Counted from the first letter of the stretch, positions 18,785-28,042 are shown. The stretch: 64,000 nucleotides of DNA from Avoscillospira_A sp052117125 (GCF_052117125.1 NZ_JBQKJT010000014.1:6539-70538); one strand, 5' to 3'. Notes: generated from the letters alone by a model not told the origin. Made by a program: numbers and translations.

Positions 18785-21700
18785 TCAATAGCCGGTTTGC
18801 GGCAGTGTCGGTTTGGGGGTGGAACTCAGATTGCGGACAATGGTCACCCAGGCGGTGTTGCCGGTCTCCCAGGTGCCAAGGTACTGTCCGCCGGCGTCGG
18901 CCCGGTTGGTGACATAATAGCCGTTGGTAGCCTGGGGGCTGACAGAGACGATAAGCATGGGTTTAGACATAGACTGGAATCCAGCGGGTACTGTGCCAAA
19001 GTCAAAATACACATCAGTGACCACTTCACCCTGCATCAAGGGCAGAGCGTTGAGGGAGAAGCTGTAGGTGTTGGTTGTCAGCAGATTGCTGGCCAGAACC
19101 CGATAGCCGTTATAATTGGTTTTGTACAGCACCTGGTATGTCAATCGCTGATTGTAGGTTCCGGTGATGAGGGTAGAGGCGCTGGTAATATCGTAGGGAA
19201 GCTTATCATGCCAGAAAAAATTGCTCAGCGCCACGTTGGAGCCGTTGGCCACGGTAAACTGGTACGTTATCTTACTGCCGGCCAGCACTTCCTTTGGCCC
19301 TGTTTTCACGATGGTCACATCCAGTTCTGCCGGGTCATTGTAGGCTGCCAGCTTGAGGATCTGACCGGCGTATTCCAGCGTCACATCAAACGTCTGATCG
19401 GACAGCTGGTAGTATGCCGGAGCCGTTACCTCCCGAACCAGATAGCGACCCAGGGGCAGGGGATCCGAGGCCGCCACGCCGCGGGCGTCCGTGGTGATAT
19501 AGTCCACAACAGCGCCGCTGCGTTCCTGCACGATCTCAAAGACCGCCCCGGACAGCGTTGTGCCGGCTGCTTCCCCCGTGACCGGGTTGGCGCTGCCGGC
19601 ATATTTTGTGATCTGGATTTGTCCCGTAATGGGTGTGTTTTCCCACTCAACCAGGGTCGTTTCACCAGACTTTACATTGACGGTCTTGCGCTGAGTATCG
19701 AGAATGTAACCCTCGTTCTCCAGCTCCCGCAGATAGTAGCGGCCCGATTCCAGATTCTCGATGTAGACATATCCCTGGTCATCGCTGGTGTACTGTCCAA
19801 TGGGGTTATTGCCCTCGTCATACAGCAGGAACGTCACCCCGTAGATTCCCTTGCCGGTGGTACTGTCGGTCTTATGGATGATAATGCCCGACATGGCCGT
19901 ATTGGTAATGGTCAGCTTACTGGTTTTGCCGTTCTTTACCTCAAAGTAATGGGGCGTATTGTCCAGTTTATAGCCCTCCGGGGCCTCGATCTCCACGGCA
20001 TAGTAGGAGCCATCCTCCAGAGACAGGAAAACACGGCCATTTTCATCGGTGGTCACAGTGTCTACCAGGGCGTCATCCATCTTGCGAATCTCAAATGTGG
20101 CGTTACCCAAACGTTCCGTTTTATCCGCTGCATCCACCTTGATGATCTCCACGCCGCCCACCGGGTCGTTGTAGAACGTGAGGGTCTGCGTATCATTGGG
20201 GTTCACAACGACCGTCTGCGTGCGGGTTTCTTCATGGATGGTGTAGCCCTCAATGGTTTTGGTTTCGGTCACGACGATGGTGCCGGTCAGACCAGACAGA
20301 ATAATTTGGCCATTCGTGTCTGTCCGGTATAGGCCCTTGCTGGACAGGGTGCCGCCTTCGGCATCCACATAGGAGCCGTCCGAGTACGTCAGCTCAAACT
20401 CGACGCCTTCCAACGGGGCCTTGGTGACGGAATCCAGCTTATTGATAATAAGATTGCCCTTGGGTTGGTTGCGGAACTCCAATGTCACCGTTTTGCCGGA
20501 TTTGATTTTGACAGTCTGAGGCGTGTTATCCAGCAAATAGCCGTCCCTGGCCCTGGTTTCCTTGACTACCAGTGTCGTGCCAGGGTCGATATCCTCAATA
20601 AGAATCGTACCGGCGCTGTCGGTGACAAACTTGCCGTTGGCATCGCCCACCACGGTGCCGTCGCTGGTGGTGACCATGAACTCCACATCACTGAGCGGTT
20701 CACGGGTCTCACTGTCAATTTTTTTGATTAAAAGACTACCATTGGGAGAGTTGCCGAAATAGAGCTGCACTACATCCTGCTCCTTGCCGGAGATAAAAAC
20801 GGTCTGGGGTGCGGTATCGATGACATGACCATCGGGCGCGGCGATTTCCTCCACGACGTAGGTGCCAGCCTCCAGGCCGGTGACGGTAAAGCTGCCGTTG
20901 GCGCTGGTCTTATAGGTACCGATGACGGTGCCGCCGCTGCCGGACGTACCGCCCAGGTACTTGACCTGGAATACCGCGCCCTCCAGGGCCTCGCCGGTCT
21001 TGGAATCAAACTTCCAGACAATCAACGCAGACAGGGGCGTATTTTCGAAAATTAATTCCACCGCTTTATCATTGTCTACATAAATGATCTGCTCAGAGGG
21101 ATCGCGGAGCGCGTAGCCCGTGGGCGGCTCGACTTCCACCACCTTGTACCAACCGGTATCCAGCTTGTCCAGGAAGATTTCGCCGTTCTCGTCGGTGTAG
21201 TAGTAGTTCTGGTCCAGCTTTTGGAATGTGCCGTCCTCGGTATTGTCCTTGGACACCCAAAGCTCAAACTTTGCGCCTTTCAGGGGATTGCCGGTAACAG
21301 AATCAATCTTGCGGATGGTCAGTCCCGGCTTTTTCTCGTTCTCAATGGTGATCTCCGTCACCTTGCCGGGCCGCAGATAGACCTCATGGGGCGTGGAATC
21401 GAGAATGTAGCCGTCCGGGGCTTGAATTTCTGTGACGATGTAATAGCCCTCGTCCAGATGGACGTTTTCAATGGTGATGGAGCCATCCGGGCCGACGGGG
21501 AAATCACCGATTTTTACGCCTGCCTTGGTCTTGACCTCAAAGATGGCTCCCGTCAGAGCGTTGCCATTGATGTCTACTTTGTGGATGGTAAGCGTAGGCC
21601 GCTTGTAGTTCTGGAACTGCACGGTGGCGTCCCGGTTCGGCTCCAGGGTGATTTGCTGGGGCGTGGTGTCCAGAATGTAGCCCTCCGGGACACTCTGCTC

Positions 21701-24247
21701 CGTGACGGTGTAAACACCGGGCAGCAGGTTCTCGATGGTCACAGTGCCATCCTCGCCGGTGGGTTCCGTGGTAATGGTGGGGCCGTCAGCATATTGCAGC
21801 TTGAACGTAACGCCAGCCAGCGGTTCGCCGGTGTCCTTGTCGGTTTTGCGGATGGTCAGATTGGGCCGCTTGTCGTTCTGGATGGTGATGGTGCTGGTTT
21901 TACCAGGGAACAGTTCCACTCTGTATTCGGTTTCATCCAGGATGTGATCGGCAACAGTGGCCGTCTCCTTAACCAGGTAGACACCCGGCTCCAGGTCGGA
22001 AATGAGGATTTCGCCCTGCTCGTTGGTCGTGCGATCCAAGTAGTGGGAACCATCCTCAATTTTGGAGATACGGAATGTTACACCGCCCAGGGGGGTGCCG
22101 TCAGCGCTGAACTTGACAAGGTGAAGACTGGGCTTGATGGAGTTGGTAAACACGAACTCGCCGGTCTCATCCGGCTCCAACTGGATAATCCGCTGGGCCT
22201 CGTCAATGACGTAGCCAGGGCAGGACTTTTCCGTCACCACATACGCGCCGGGGTCCAGTTTACTGAGGTCGATTTCGCCGTTCTCGTCGGTGGTGAACTC
22301 CTGGGGGCCGAAGCTGCCGTCTACGGATTTGATTTCAAACACAGCGTTGGGAATGACTTTGGACGGATTGGCCGCATCCACCTTGACGAGCCGCAGACCG
22401 GGCTTTTTGCTGTTGAAGAACACCAGCTCCAGAATGCCGCTGCCTGCTTCCAACTCGATCTCCTGGGGCATGGCCTCGACGATGTGTTCATCATCGCCGG
22501 TGTGCCGCTCCTCCACGCGGTAGGTTCCAGGCTCCAGATTGGGCAGCAGGATTTCACCCAACTGGTTGGTTTTATAGGTGCCGATGGACTGGTTGTCCTT
22601 GAAAACTTCAAAGGTCACATTGGGCATGACTTCCATGGTCTGCCGGTCGTATTTGAGAATCCGCAGACCGGGCAGTTCCTTGTTTTTGAGGGTGGCCGTG
22701 ACCGTCTCGCCGGTGGCTACAGATACCGTTACCACGGTTTCCGTGTCAGGCAGCCAGCCTTCGATACCGGAGGTTTCGCGTACCTCGTAAGCACCGGGCT
22801 TCAGGTCGGTAAAGACGGCTGCGCCGCCTGCCTCGGTTTTCTGAGTGTAGGTGGTGCCGGTTTCGATGTGCTTGATCTGGATGGTGACGCCCTCCAGCCG
22901 GTCGCCGGTGTCGGAAAGCTTTTCGACGCGCAGACTGCCATAAGGGGCATTTTCAAAAGTGACTGTGGCCACCTTGCCATAAACGACGGTGACGGTCTGG
23001 CTGGGGTTCTTGGAAAGGGTATGATTTTTGGGCGGTACAACCTCGGTAACGGTATAAGTACCCGAAACCGTAAGCGGTACGAGAATTGTACCCTGGGCGT
23101 CTGTAGAATACTGGCCGATAACATCGCCGTTCGGGCCTTTTACTTCAAAAACCGCACCCTCCAGTGGAGTCTGTGTACCCTCTTGAATCTTAATGATTTT
23201 TAGGCCGGTATCTGGGTCATCCGGGATTTCGCTGGTACCGTATTTGCTGATTGCAGAGGTATTTACTTTGATGGTGGGGTCTGTATCGCACAGATAGTTC
23301 TGAATTTCGCCATATTGATCTGTTTCTGCATAGGATGCATAGAAGACACCGTACTGATAGACTTCAGCTTTCAAGTTGATTTGCGCAGTACCACTCTGGC
23401 CCTCTACGGCATCTGCGGGATATAGCACCTTGAATTTGCCGGAAATATTCATACCGGAACCATCCATGGTAACCTGGGTGATATCTTGATTCTCCATATT
23501 GACGATACGGGTTCCGGACGGTACACTACCGGGATCAGCAAAAGCGACATCAGCAATTCGCCCGTTGACAAACGTAGGAGAGGTTACAGTAAAAATCTGC
23601 TGCTTGTACGATTTGCCGTCAATGGTTACCGGATAGGCCAGTTCTTTGTCTACTGCGGTTGTCAGCGTAGCGGATGGCACCTCTGTCCAGTACATACCGT
23701 ACTGGTGGATTTTTTTGGCCGCAGCTAACACGCGTTCGGCCTGTGTCCGCTGCTCGCCGCTGAGACTGGGATTGATGGAGACCTGTGTGATGCTCCATTT
23801 GGGAATAATATGGCACCACAAAGCAATTTTGGTGGCATAATAACCCTCTATTTTACTTTGTAGTCCCAACTCGCCCAGGCTTTTAGTGGGATAGCCGTTT
23901 GATACGATTCCCATAATTTTGGGGTCCGAAGCTCGTTCACCGATAATGTAGTCGATACTCTCACCAGGTCCGACCTTTTGCGGTACACCATCTGTAGTCG
24001 GATTGATGCAGTAGGTTGGAATTTCTTTCGTTTGACCGGTTACTTCAGAGCGGTATAAGTAGTAGACATAATTCAACGTCTGAACACGACCGCTGACAGC
24101 CAGACAGGATAGGGATTCTCCGCTGTTGTAGATTTGAATATCTTTCAGCGCCCCTTCCTCCGAATCGGCGGCTTGAACATAAATAGCCGTCATGCTGAAC
24201 AGCATGGCGACCGTCAAGAGCAGCGCTATAAATCGTTTGAAATACAT
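18785..24247 (-). CDS. Giant SpaA/Cna-B repeat adhesin with thioester-like domain and terminal LPQTGY
   Basis: 1820 residues; AAAGGAGG precedes the ATG. Residues 1-26 are a signal peptide (LTVAMLFSMTAIYVQA). Residues 30-330 resemble a class of thioester adhesin domain: TYCINPTTDG holds the candidate Cys, and GYYATKIALW aligns with the usual TQ-A-W motif but has Lys where Gln is expected. From about 350 to 1640 there are 14 SpaA/Cna-B repeats of about 85-95 residues, each starting with a strand such as GLTIRKID and ending FENT-like with E in TYxVxE, the residues that form Lys-Asn isopeptide bonds. A different beta domain (DVTIVKTGPKEV) follows. The protein ends exactly at TLPQTGY, a sortase motif with no hydrophobic or basic tail. 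A sortase gene lies at 26394. Confidence 0.9.
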   Translation of the reverse strand: MYFKRFIALLLTVAMLFSMTAIYVQAADSEEGALKDIQIYNSGESLSCLAVSGRVQTLNYVYYLYRSEVTGQTKEIPTYCINPTTDGVPQKVGPGESIDYIIGERASDPKIMGIVSNGYPTKSLGELGLQSKIEGYYATKIALWCHIIPKWSITQVSINPSLSGEQRTQAERVLAAAKKIHQYGMYWTEVPSATLTTAVDKELAYPVTIDGKSYKQQIFTVTSPTFVNGRIADVAFADPGSVPSGTRIVNMENQDITQVTMDGSGMNISGKFKVLYPADAVEGQSGTAQINLKAEVYQYGVFYASYAETDQYGEIQNYLCDTDPTIKVNTSAISKYGTSEIPDDPDTGLKIIKIQEGTQTPLEGAVFEVKGPNGDVIGQYSTDAQGTILVPLTVSGTYTVTEVVPPKNHTLSKNPSQTVTVVYGKVATVTFENAPYGSLRVEKLSDTGDRLEGVTIQIKHIETGTTYTQKTEAGGAAVFTDLKPGAYEVRETSGIEGWLPDTETVVTVSVATGETVTATLKNKELPGLRILKYDRQTMEVMPNVTFEVFKDNQSIGTYKTNQLGEILLPNLEPGTYRVEERHTGDDEHIVEAMPQEIELEAGSGILELVFFNSKKPGLRLVKVDAANPSKVIPNAVFEIKSVDGSFGPQEFTTDENGEIDLSKLDPGAYVVTEKSCPGYVIDEAQRIIQLEPDETGEFVFTNSIKPSLHLVKFSADGTPLGGVTFRISKIEDGSHYLDRTTNEQGEILISDLEPGVYLVKETATVADHILDETEYRVELFPGKTSTITIQNDKRPNLTIRKTDKDTGEPLAGVTFKLQYADGPTITTEPTGEDGTVTIENLLPGVYTVTEQSVPEGYILDTTPQQITLEPNRDATVQFQNYKRPTLTIHKVDINGNALTGAIFEVKTKAGVKIGDFPVGPDGSITIENVHLDEGYYIVTEIQAPDGYILDSTPHEVYLRPGKVTEITIENEKKPGLTIRKIDSVTGNPLKGAKFELWVSKDNTEDGTFQKLDQNYYYTDENGEIFLDKLDTGWYKVVEVEPPTGYALRDPSEQIIYVDNDKAVELIFENTPLSALIVWKFDSKTGEALEGAVFQVKYLGGTSGSGGTVIGTYKTSANGSFTVTGLEAGTYVVEEIAAPDGHVIDTAPQTVFISGKEQDVVQLYFGNSPNGSLLIKKIDSETREPLSDVEFMVTTSDGTVVGDANGKFVTDSAGTILIEDIDPGTTLVVKETRARDGYLLDNTPQTVKIKSGKTVTLEFRNQPKGNLIINKLDSVTKAPLEGVEFELTYSDGSYVDAEGGTLSSKGLYRTDTNGQIILSGLTGTIVVTETKTIEGYTIHEETRTQTVVVNPNDTQTLTFYNDPVGGVEIIKVDAADKTERLGNATFEIRKMDDALVDTVTTDENGRVFLSLEDGSYYAVEIEAPEGYKLDNTPHYFEVKNGKTSKLTITNTAMSGIIIHKTDSTTGKGIYGVTFLLYDEGNNPIGQYTSDDQGYVYIENLESGRYYLRELENEGYILDTQRKTVNVKSGETTLVEWENTPITGQIQITKYAGSANPVTGEAAGTTLSGAVFEIVQERSGAVVDYITTDARGVAASDPLPLGRYLVREVTAPAYYQLSDQTFDVTLEYAGQILKLAAYNDPAELDVTIVKTGPKEVLAGSKITYQFTVANGSNVALSNFFWHDKLPYDITSASTLITGTYNQRLTYQVLYKTNYNGYRVLASNLLTTNTYSFSLNALPLMQGEVVTDVYFDFGTVPAGFQSMSKPMLIVSVSPQATNGYYVTNRADAGGQYLGTWETGNTAWVTIVRNLSSTPKPTLPQTGY
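19330..23200 (-). repeat. 14 tandem SpaA/Cna-B repeat units within the adhesin gene
   Basis: Protein-level repeats of roughly 85-95 residues, each about 260-290 bases. Recurrent motifs are GxxxxKxD at the start, PLxGVxFE, TDxxGxxxxxxLxPGxYxVxE, a GYxLDxTPxxV segment and an FxN end. DNA identity between units is low, so they are old duplications and not a recent expansion. Confidence 0.85.
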
Positions 24248-24272
24248 TTGAATGCCTCCTTTTACACTAAAA

Positions 24273-24303
24273 AAGGGAAGTATACTAAAAGCATACTTCC
24301 CTT
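24273..24303 (-). terminator. Intrinsic terminator between SLH gene and adhesin
   Basis: An 11-bp stem (AAGGGAAGTAT at 24273-24283, complement at 24293-24303) with a 9-base loop is followed on the minus strand by TTTTTTAG. It ends only about 25 bases before the adhesin start, so adhesin transcription must come from a promoter overlapping it or from read-through. Confidence 0.8.
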
Positions 24304-24334
24304 AGACTAATGGAGTTGTGGAGCATTTGTTGTC

Positions 24335-25507
24335 CTAGCTAAAAATGTCAAGATTGACTTGATATTCTGTACGAAGGTACACTCCATCAGAAAAAACATC
24401 CCAAACTTGAACTTGGAATAGCCCAGTTGGACAACTATTAAAATAATTCAGCAATTGCTCCGGCTTCCAAGGCCAGAAATTAGAATGGTCTTCTCCAGGA
24501 ATTGTTAACTGCACACGCGCAAGTGGAGAACCGTCGCTCCGAAGTACCAGCTTGCCATTTTGCCATGTCTGCGGATTGGCTCCAATGGCATTATAAAGGG
24601 TGTACTGCATCCGGCGGGTTTCATACAGGTTCCGAATGAAGATATCGTCACCGTATTCATCCTTAAAATGCCTTACCTCGGCTTCGGGTAGCTCCAGCTC
24701 TGGGAATTGGCTCCAGTCGCAGGTAGGGGTGGGCAGCGGCGGTAGCTGACCTTCAGCAAACATGGAATTGCCATAAAGACGGGTATCCGTGATGGTGTAG
24801 TTCGTGCCATCGTCGCAGCGGATCACATCACCAGCCTGCGGGATATACTGAGAACCGTCGGACGGGACATTGATAGAGCCGTCGGCATTTTTAGTCAACG
24901 GGGAACGCCCATCGTTTTCTGGCATTTCTACATCTACGTCGCCCATGAAGCCCAGTTTCTCCGCAGTGCGATACAGCAGGATAGACAGATTGCCGCGGGA
25001 AATGTACTGCTCCTGCAAAGCCTCTCTGGGGGCGATACCGTACTGGACGGCAGCATCCAGTGCAGTTTCATAAGACCATTCAAACGGGACAAGATTGCCA
25101 CAGCACCGTAGCAGAACCGTACAGGCAGCGGCAGGTGTTACCATCCCATCCGGGTCATAGCGTCCGTCGCCGTATCCGTTCACATAGTACATGGAAGCGC
25201 AGTAGCCAACATACACTCTGGCCCAGTCTGGAACGTCCGTAAACTTGCACTGGTTGGAATAGTACGTCTTGTCGGCCATGAGATGTTCTTGGTTAACAGT
25301 CAACCGGGAAGCAATTACAGCCAGCTCCGCACGGGTCAGGGGCTTCTCCAGCTGCAAATCGCCAGAAGCATTACCCTGCAGGATTCCCTCTGCCTGCAAA
25401 AACCGGCTGGCGGTGGCAATCTCGCTGTCCAGGGACCCAGCCAGTGCTGGAAGCGACAGGGTGAATGCCAGCAGAATAGACAGCAGCAGAGTTACCATAC
25501 GTTTCAT
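24335..25507 (-). CDS. SLH-domain secreted protein of the element
   Basis: 390 residues; GGAGGACT precedes the ATG. Signal peptide 1-23 (LLLSILLAFTLSLPALAG). SLH repeats cover about 25-190: ASRFLQAEGILQGNASGDL, then FTDVPDWARVYVGYCASMYY and VNGYGDGRYDPDGMVTPAAA, which are classic SLH turns. The C-terminal 150 residues form an unrecognised domain (AGDVIRCDDGTNYTITDTRL; LPEAEVRHFKDEYGDDIFIR). It lies between the adhesin and the toxin-antitoxin genes and ends in its own terminator. An S-layer-attached helper for surface contact during mating is possible but inferred. Confidence 0.8.
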   Translation of the reverse strand: MKRMVTLLLSILLAFTLSLPALAGSLDSEIATASRFLQAEGILQGNASGDLQLEKPLTRAELAVIASRLTVNQEHLMADKTYYSNQCKFTDVPDWARVYVGYCASMYYVNGYGDGRYDPDGMVTPAAACTVLLRCCGNLVPFEWSYETALDAAVQYGIAPREALQEQYISRGNLSILLYRTAEKLGFMGDVDVEMPENDGRSPLTKNADGSINVPSDGSQYIPQAGDVIRCDDGTNYTITDTRLYGNSMFAEGQLPPLPTPTCDWSQFPELELPEAEVRHFKDEYGDDIFIRNLYETRRMQYTLYNAIGANPQTWQNGKLVLRSDGSPLARVQLTIPGEDHSNFWPWKPEQLLNYFNSCPTGLFQVQVWDVFSDGVYLRTEYQVNLDIFS

Positions 25508-25680
25508 TGTGGAGTCCTCCTTATTGTCGTTAGGGCAGTTCTGAATACCTCCAGCATACTAGAAAATGGAATCCCTGTCAAAGGTTTATTTGAAATGCTT
25601 TCGCCGGTAAAACATCCAGGATGCAACGATCAAAAGTTTCTGCGTATGTCACCTCCTTAGCCAGTACGTTAGCATAGAAA

Positions 25681-25704
25681 AGGAGTATGCCGATGCATAC
25701 TCCT
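25681..25704 (-). terminator. Intrinsic terminator of the toxin-antitoxin operon
   Basis: A perfect 10-bp stem (AGGAGTATGC, loop CGAT, GCATACTCCT). On the minus strand it is followed by TTTTCTATG. It lies 22 bases after the toxin stop codon. On the plus strand the following bases are less T-rich at first, so the minus strand is favoured. Confidence 0.75.
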
Positions 25705-25725
25705 AACAATGTTTTGATTTTTTGA

Positions 25726-26034
25726 TCAGTACAACAATTTGGAATAATCCGTAATGCCATTGACAATGCGGTACAGATAAACAGTAGACTCCATAACCCG
25801 ATAGACAGCAACGTATTTGCGACATACCAGTTTGCGATATTCCATCCTGGCCAGCACCGGGTCCGGATGCAGAGCGCCCATATAGGGGAAACGAGATAAG
25901 CCATCAATGGCATCCAGAATCTCATCCGTGATCCGCTCAGCAGATTCCGCCCCAACCAACTGCAGATGAAGGTCAGCGATCTTATTCAGATCCTGCCAGG
26001 CCGAGGGGAGAAATTCAATCCGAAACTCTGGCAT
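25726..26034 (-). CDS. RelE/ParE family toxin
   Basis: 102 residues; AAGGAGAAATATCGCC lies before the ATG. The pattern IEFLPSAWQDLNKIADLHL, then GLSRFPYMGALHPDPVLARM and YRKLVCRKYVAVYRVMESTV, ending LYRIVNGITDYSKLL, is that of the ParE/RelE toxin fold with the conserved central Arg-Lys and Tyr residues. RelE members cut mRNA on the ribosome and ParE members poison gyrase; the sequence alone does not decide which. The start overlaps the antitoxin gene by 20 bases. On a conjugative element the pair would stabilise inheritance. Confidence 0.85.
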   Translation of the reverse strand: MPEFRIEFLPSAWQDLNKIADLHLQLVGAESAERITDEILDAIDGLSRFPYMGALHPDPVLARMEYRKLVCRKYVAVYRVMESTVYLYRIVNGITDYSKLLY

Positions 26035-26293
26035 GGCGATATTTCTCCTTCAGCATGGCGCGGGCATCCTCCAGAGAATGGGTGGGGGCATCGCTCAGCC
26101 GTTCAAACTCTGCTTCCAGGATGCTTGCCCGATGGGCCAGCATTTTTTCCCGTTCTTCATACGCTTCCGTACTCATGACCACGAGGTCTGCCTCGCCTTT
26201 GTTGGTGATATAGATCGGCTCCCCGGATACCTTGGCCAGCTGGGAAATCTGCGGATACTCATTCCGAAGTACTGTAGACGGTTTGATCTGCAT
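26015..26293 (-). CDS. Phd/YefM family antitoxin
   Basis: 92 residues from the ATG at 26293 (AGGAGGC site eight bases upstream); a slightly longer frame to 26311 begins inside that region. The N-terminus (MQIKPSTVLRNEYPQISQLA, GEPIYITNKGEADLVVMSTE) is the Phd/YefM DNA-binding fold and the helical C-terminus (ILEAEFERLSDA) is the toxin-binding part. It precedes and overlaps the toxin gene, the usual order. Such antitoxins repress their own promoter; a clear operator is not visible in the short upstream gap. Confidence 0.85.
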   Translation of the reverse strand: MQIKPSTVLRNEYPQISQLAKVSGEPIYITNKGEADLVVMSTEAYEEREKMLAHRASILEAEFERLSDAPTHSLEDARAMLKEKYRHARVSD

Positions 26294-26393
26294 AGAATCG
26301 CCTCCTGCCATATTTCTAGTTTTATTCTATCAGAAATATGATATTCCTGCAATCCTGTGGAAACGAAGAAAATGATAATAAATTTTTACTTGT

Positions 26394-27128
26394 TTATTTC
26401 ACCTCCTGGGCTTGCACGCAAATCCGCACGTCAGGGCGGTTTGCCAGGCAGGTGGTCAGCGTGATGCGGTTGTCGGCTGTGGGCTGCAGGTAGGACCAGT
26501 CATTATTAGCAATGGTGCCCACAAAGGTCACCGCATAGATGCGGGTGCCGTACCGGGTGGTATAGGTGATGCGATCTCCGCTTTGCAGGTCTTTAATGGA
26601 GCCGATGACATAGGCGGCGCCACGGTTGTGACCACAGACACCTACATTGCCATCCCAACCGGAGGTGGTGGAATAATGCCCCAGGCCTTTGGCCATGCTG
26701 CTGTCGGAGGCGCTCTCCCATACCTTCATGGCGATACCCAGAGAGGGAATGGATACGGTACCGATGCTGCCGTCGGCCAAAAGCATATCCGATACGTCCG
26801 TATGCTTGGATGGAATGTAGACCGGCCCATCCGTCAGAGAAGCAGCCAGCCCCATGCCACCCATGGACAGGTCCTGCACCGTATCCATAATACCAGTACT
26901 GACATTGGAAAAACTGCCGTAGGCCAATTCCGGGATCTTCTGGTCAATCACGTTGGGGCCACCGTACTGGTACTCTGCGTCATACAGATAGGCATACCGG
27001 GTGGCGGGATAATATTGAGGACTGCTGCTCTCTGAAAAAGAATACTCCAGCGCCCGGGTAGGCAGAGGCAATGCTGCCAGTAGCGCGACGGTACATAAGG
27101 CAGCAACAATGGTTCGGTGTTGTCTCAT
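26394..27128 (-). CDS. Sortase
   Basis: 244 residues; GGAGGAAATT precedes the ATG, which overlaps the stop of the upstream gene (ATGA). A signal peptide or anchor covers 1-26. The catalytic domain lies in the C-terminal 140 residues: His in GNVGVCGHNRG, Cys in RITLTTCLAN and Arg in RPDVRICVQA, the sortase triad. Sortases cleave LPxTG-type motifs and join proteins to the wall or to each other. The class is uncertain; the short TLTTC motif and lack of a C-terminal helix are compatible with class D or a related one. The likely substrate is the adhesin ending LPQTGY 2 kb downstream. Confidence 0.85.
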   Translation of the reverse strand: MRQHRTIVAALCTVALLAALPLPTRALEYSFSESSSPQYYPATRYAYLYDAEYQYGGPNVIDQKIPELAYGSFSNVSTGIMDTVQDLSMGGMGLAASLTDGPVYIPSKHTDVSDMLLADGSIGTVSIPSLGIAMKVWESASDSSMAKGLGHYSTTSGWDGNVGVCGHNRGAAYVIGSIKDLQSGDRITYTTRYGTRIYAVTFVGTIANNDWSYLQPTADNRITLTTCLANRPDVRICVQAQEVK

Positions 27129-28042
27129 GGTATAATTTCCTCCGTTTCTTCATCCGATTCCAGATCCATGTCCGCTGATTCGTCCAAATCCTCTTTGCGT
27201 CGGCGGGCCAGCAGCAAACCGGACGTAAAAGCCACAGCGGCCAATACCAGCCCAGCGCCGCCCAGAACCCAGTGATTTTGCCAGAACGGTTTTGCTGCGG
27301 TAATGCGCTCCGGTTCTTCTGTGATTTCCTGCCCAACATAGATCAGTGTATAGGTAATGCTGTCCAGTTCCTCGCAGTGGACTGTACCGGTGTACTCGGC
27401 TGTGGTCACATATCCGGTGGCCGCAGTGTAATAGCCTGTGCCGGAGTAGGTGGCTACGGCCTTATAGGTGGATGGTACCAGAACATCACCCACCAGAGCG
27501 GTGCCTTGCACTTGCCAGTCCACATTGGAAAGGGGAATGGTCACGCCGTCCTTGACTGTGGTGGCCGGAACATAGGCCATGTCATTGGTGTCCAGATTAC
27601 CGATCTCTTTTGTGGCTGAAATACCATAGCTTTTGGTGGTATATCCGGCAGCTTCTGTTCGGATGGTGGTGTGATCCAGATTCAATGTGCCTTGATATTG
27701 CCCATCGTCATAGGGCAGGGAAGGAGAAAGGGCCTCCAGAACCTTGTTGAGCTCCTTGCTGGAGGTCTCCACGGTCACTACCCGACTTTGGGGCTTTTCC
27801 TCCGCAAAGAAATGTTCTGCTTTGGTGATGGAGGCAAAGGTGTAAGTGTAGCCCTCATAGTCAAAGGGGTCCTCCATCAAGGTTGCCGGGTCTACATCCG
27901 GCGCTGTGGTAAAGGTTTTGATGCACTGCTGCACGCCGTTGAGGTTTTGTACCACCAAATCTGTTGGGACTTCCATAGCCAATGCCGGCATGGTACAAAA
28001 CAGGGCTGCCAAAGGCAATGCGTACAAGATAGAACGTCTCAA
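27125..28042 (-). CDS. Membrane-anchored surface protein paired with the sortase; TTG start
   Basis: 305 residues. The start is TTG at 28042, six bases after GGAGGG. Signal peptide 1-22 (YALPLAALFCTMPALA). The extracellular part is about 230 residues of beta-strand-like sequence (YEGYTYTFASITKAEHFFAE, AATGYVTTAEYTGTVHCEEL). A hydrophobic helix (WVLGGAGLVLAAVAFTSGLL) is followed by ARRRK and a strongly acidic cytoplasmic tail (about 30 residues, mostly Asp/Glu). It has no LPxTG motif. It overlaps the sortase start by four bases. A partner or regulator of the sortase is plausible; I do not recognise the family. Confidence 0.7.
   Translation of the reverse strand: MRRSILYALPLAALFCTMPALAMEVPTDLVVQNLNGVQQCIKTFTTAPDVDPATLMEDPFDYEGYTYTFASITKAEHFFAEEKPQSRVVTVETSSKELNKVLEALSPSLPYDDGQYQGTLNLDHTTIRTEAAGYTTKSYGISATKEIGNLDTNDMAYVPATTVKDGVTIPLSNVDWQVQGTALVGDVLVPSTYKAVATYSGTGYYTAATGYVTTAEYTGTVHCEELDSITYTLIYVGQEITEEPERITAAKPFWQNHWVLGGAGLVLAAVAFTSGLLLARRRKEDLDESADMDLESDEETEEIIP

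Noticed and set aside
19330..23200. Regular spacing that might suggest a CRISPR or satellite array
   Set aside because: The repeats are protein-level Cna-B domains of about 270 bases with low DNA identity.
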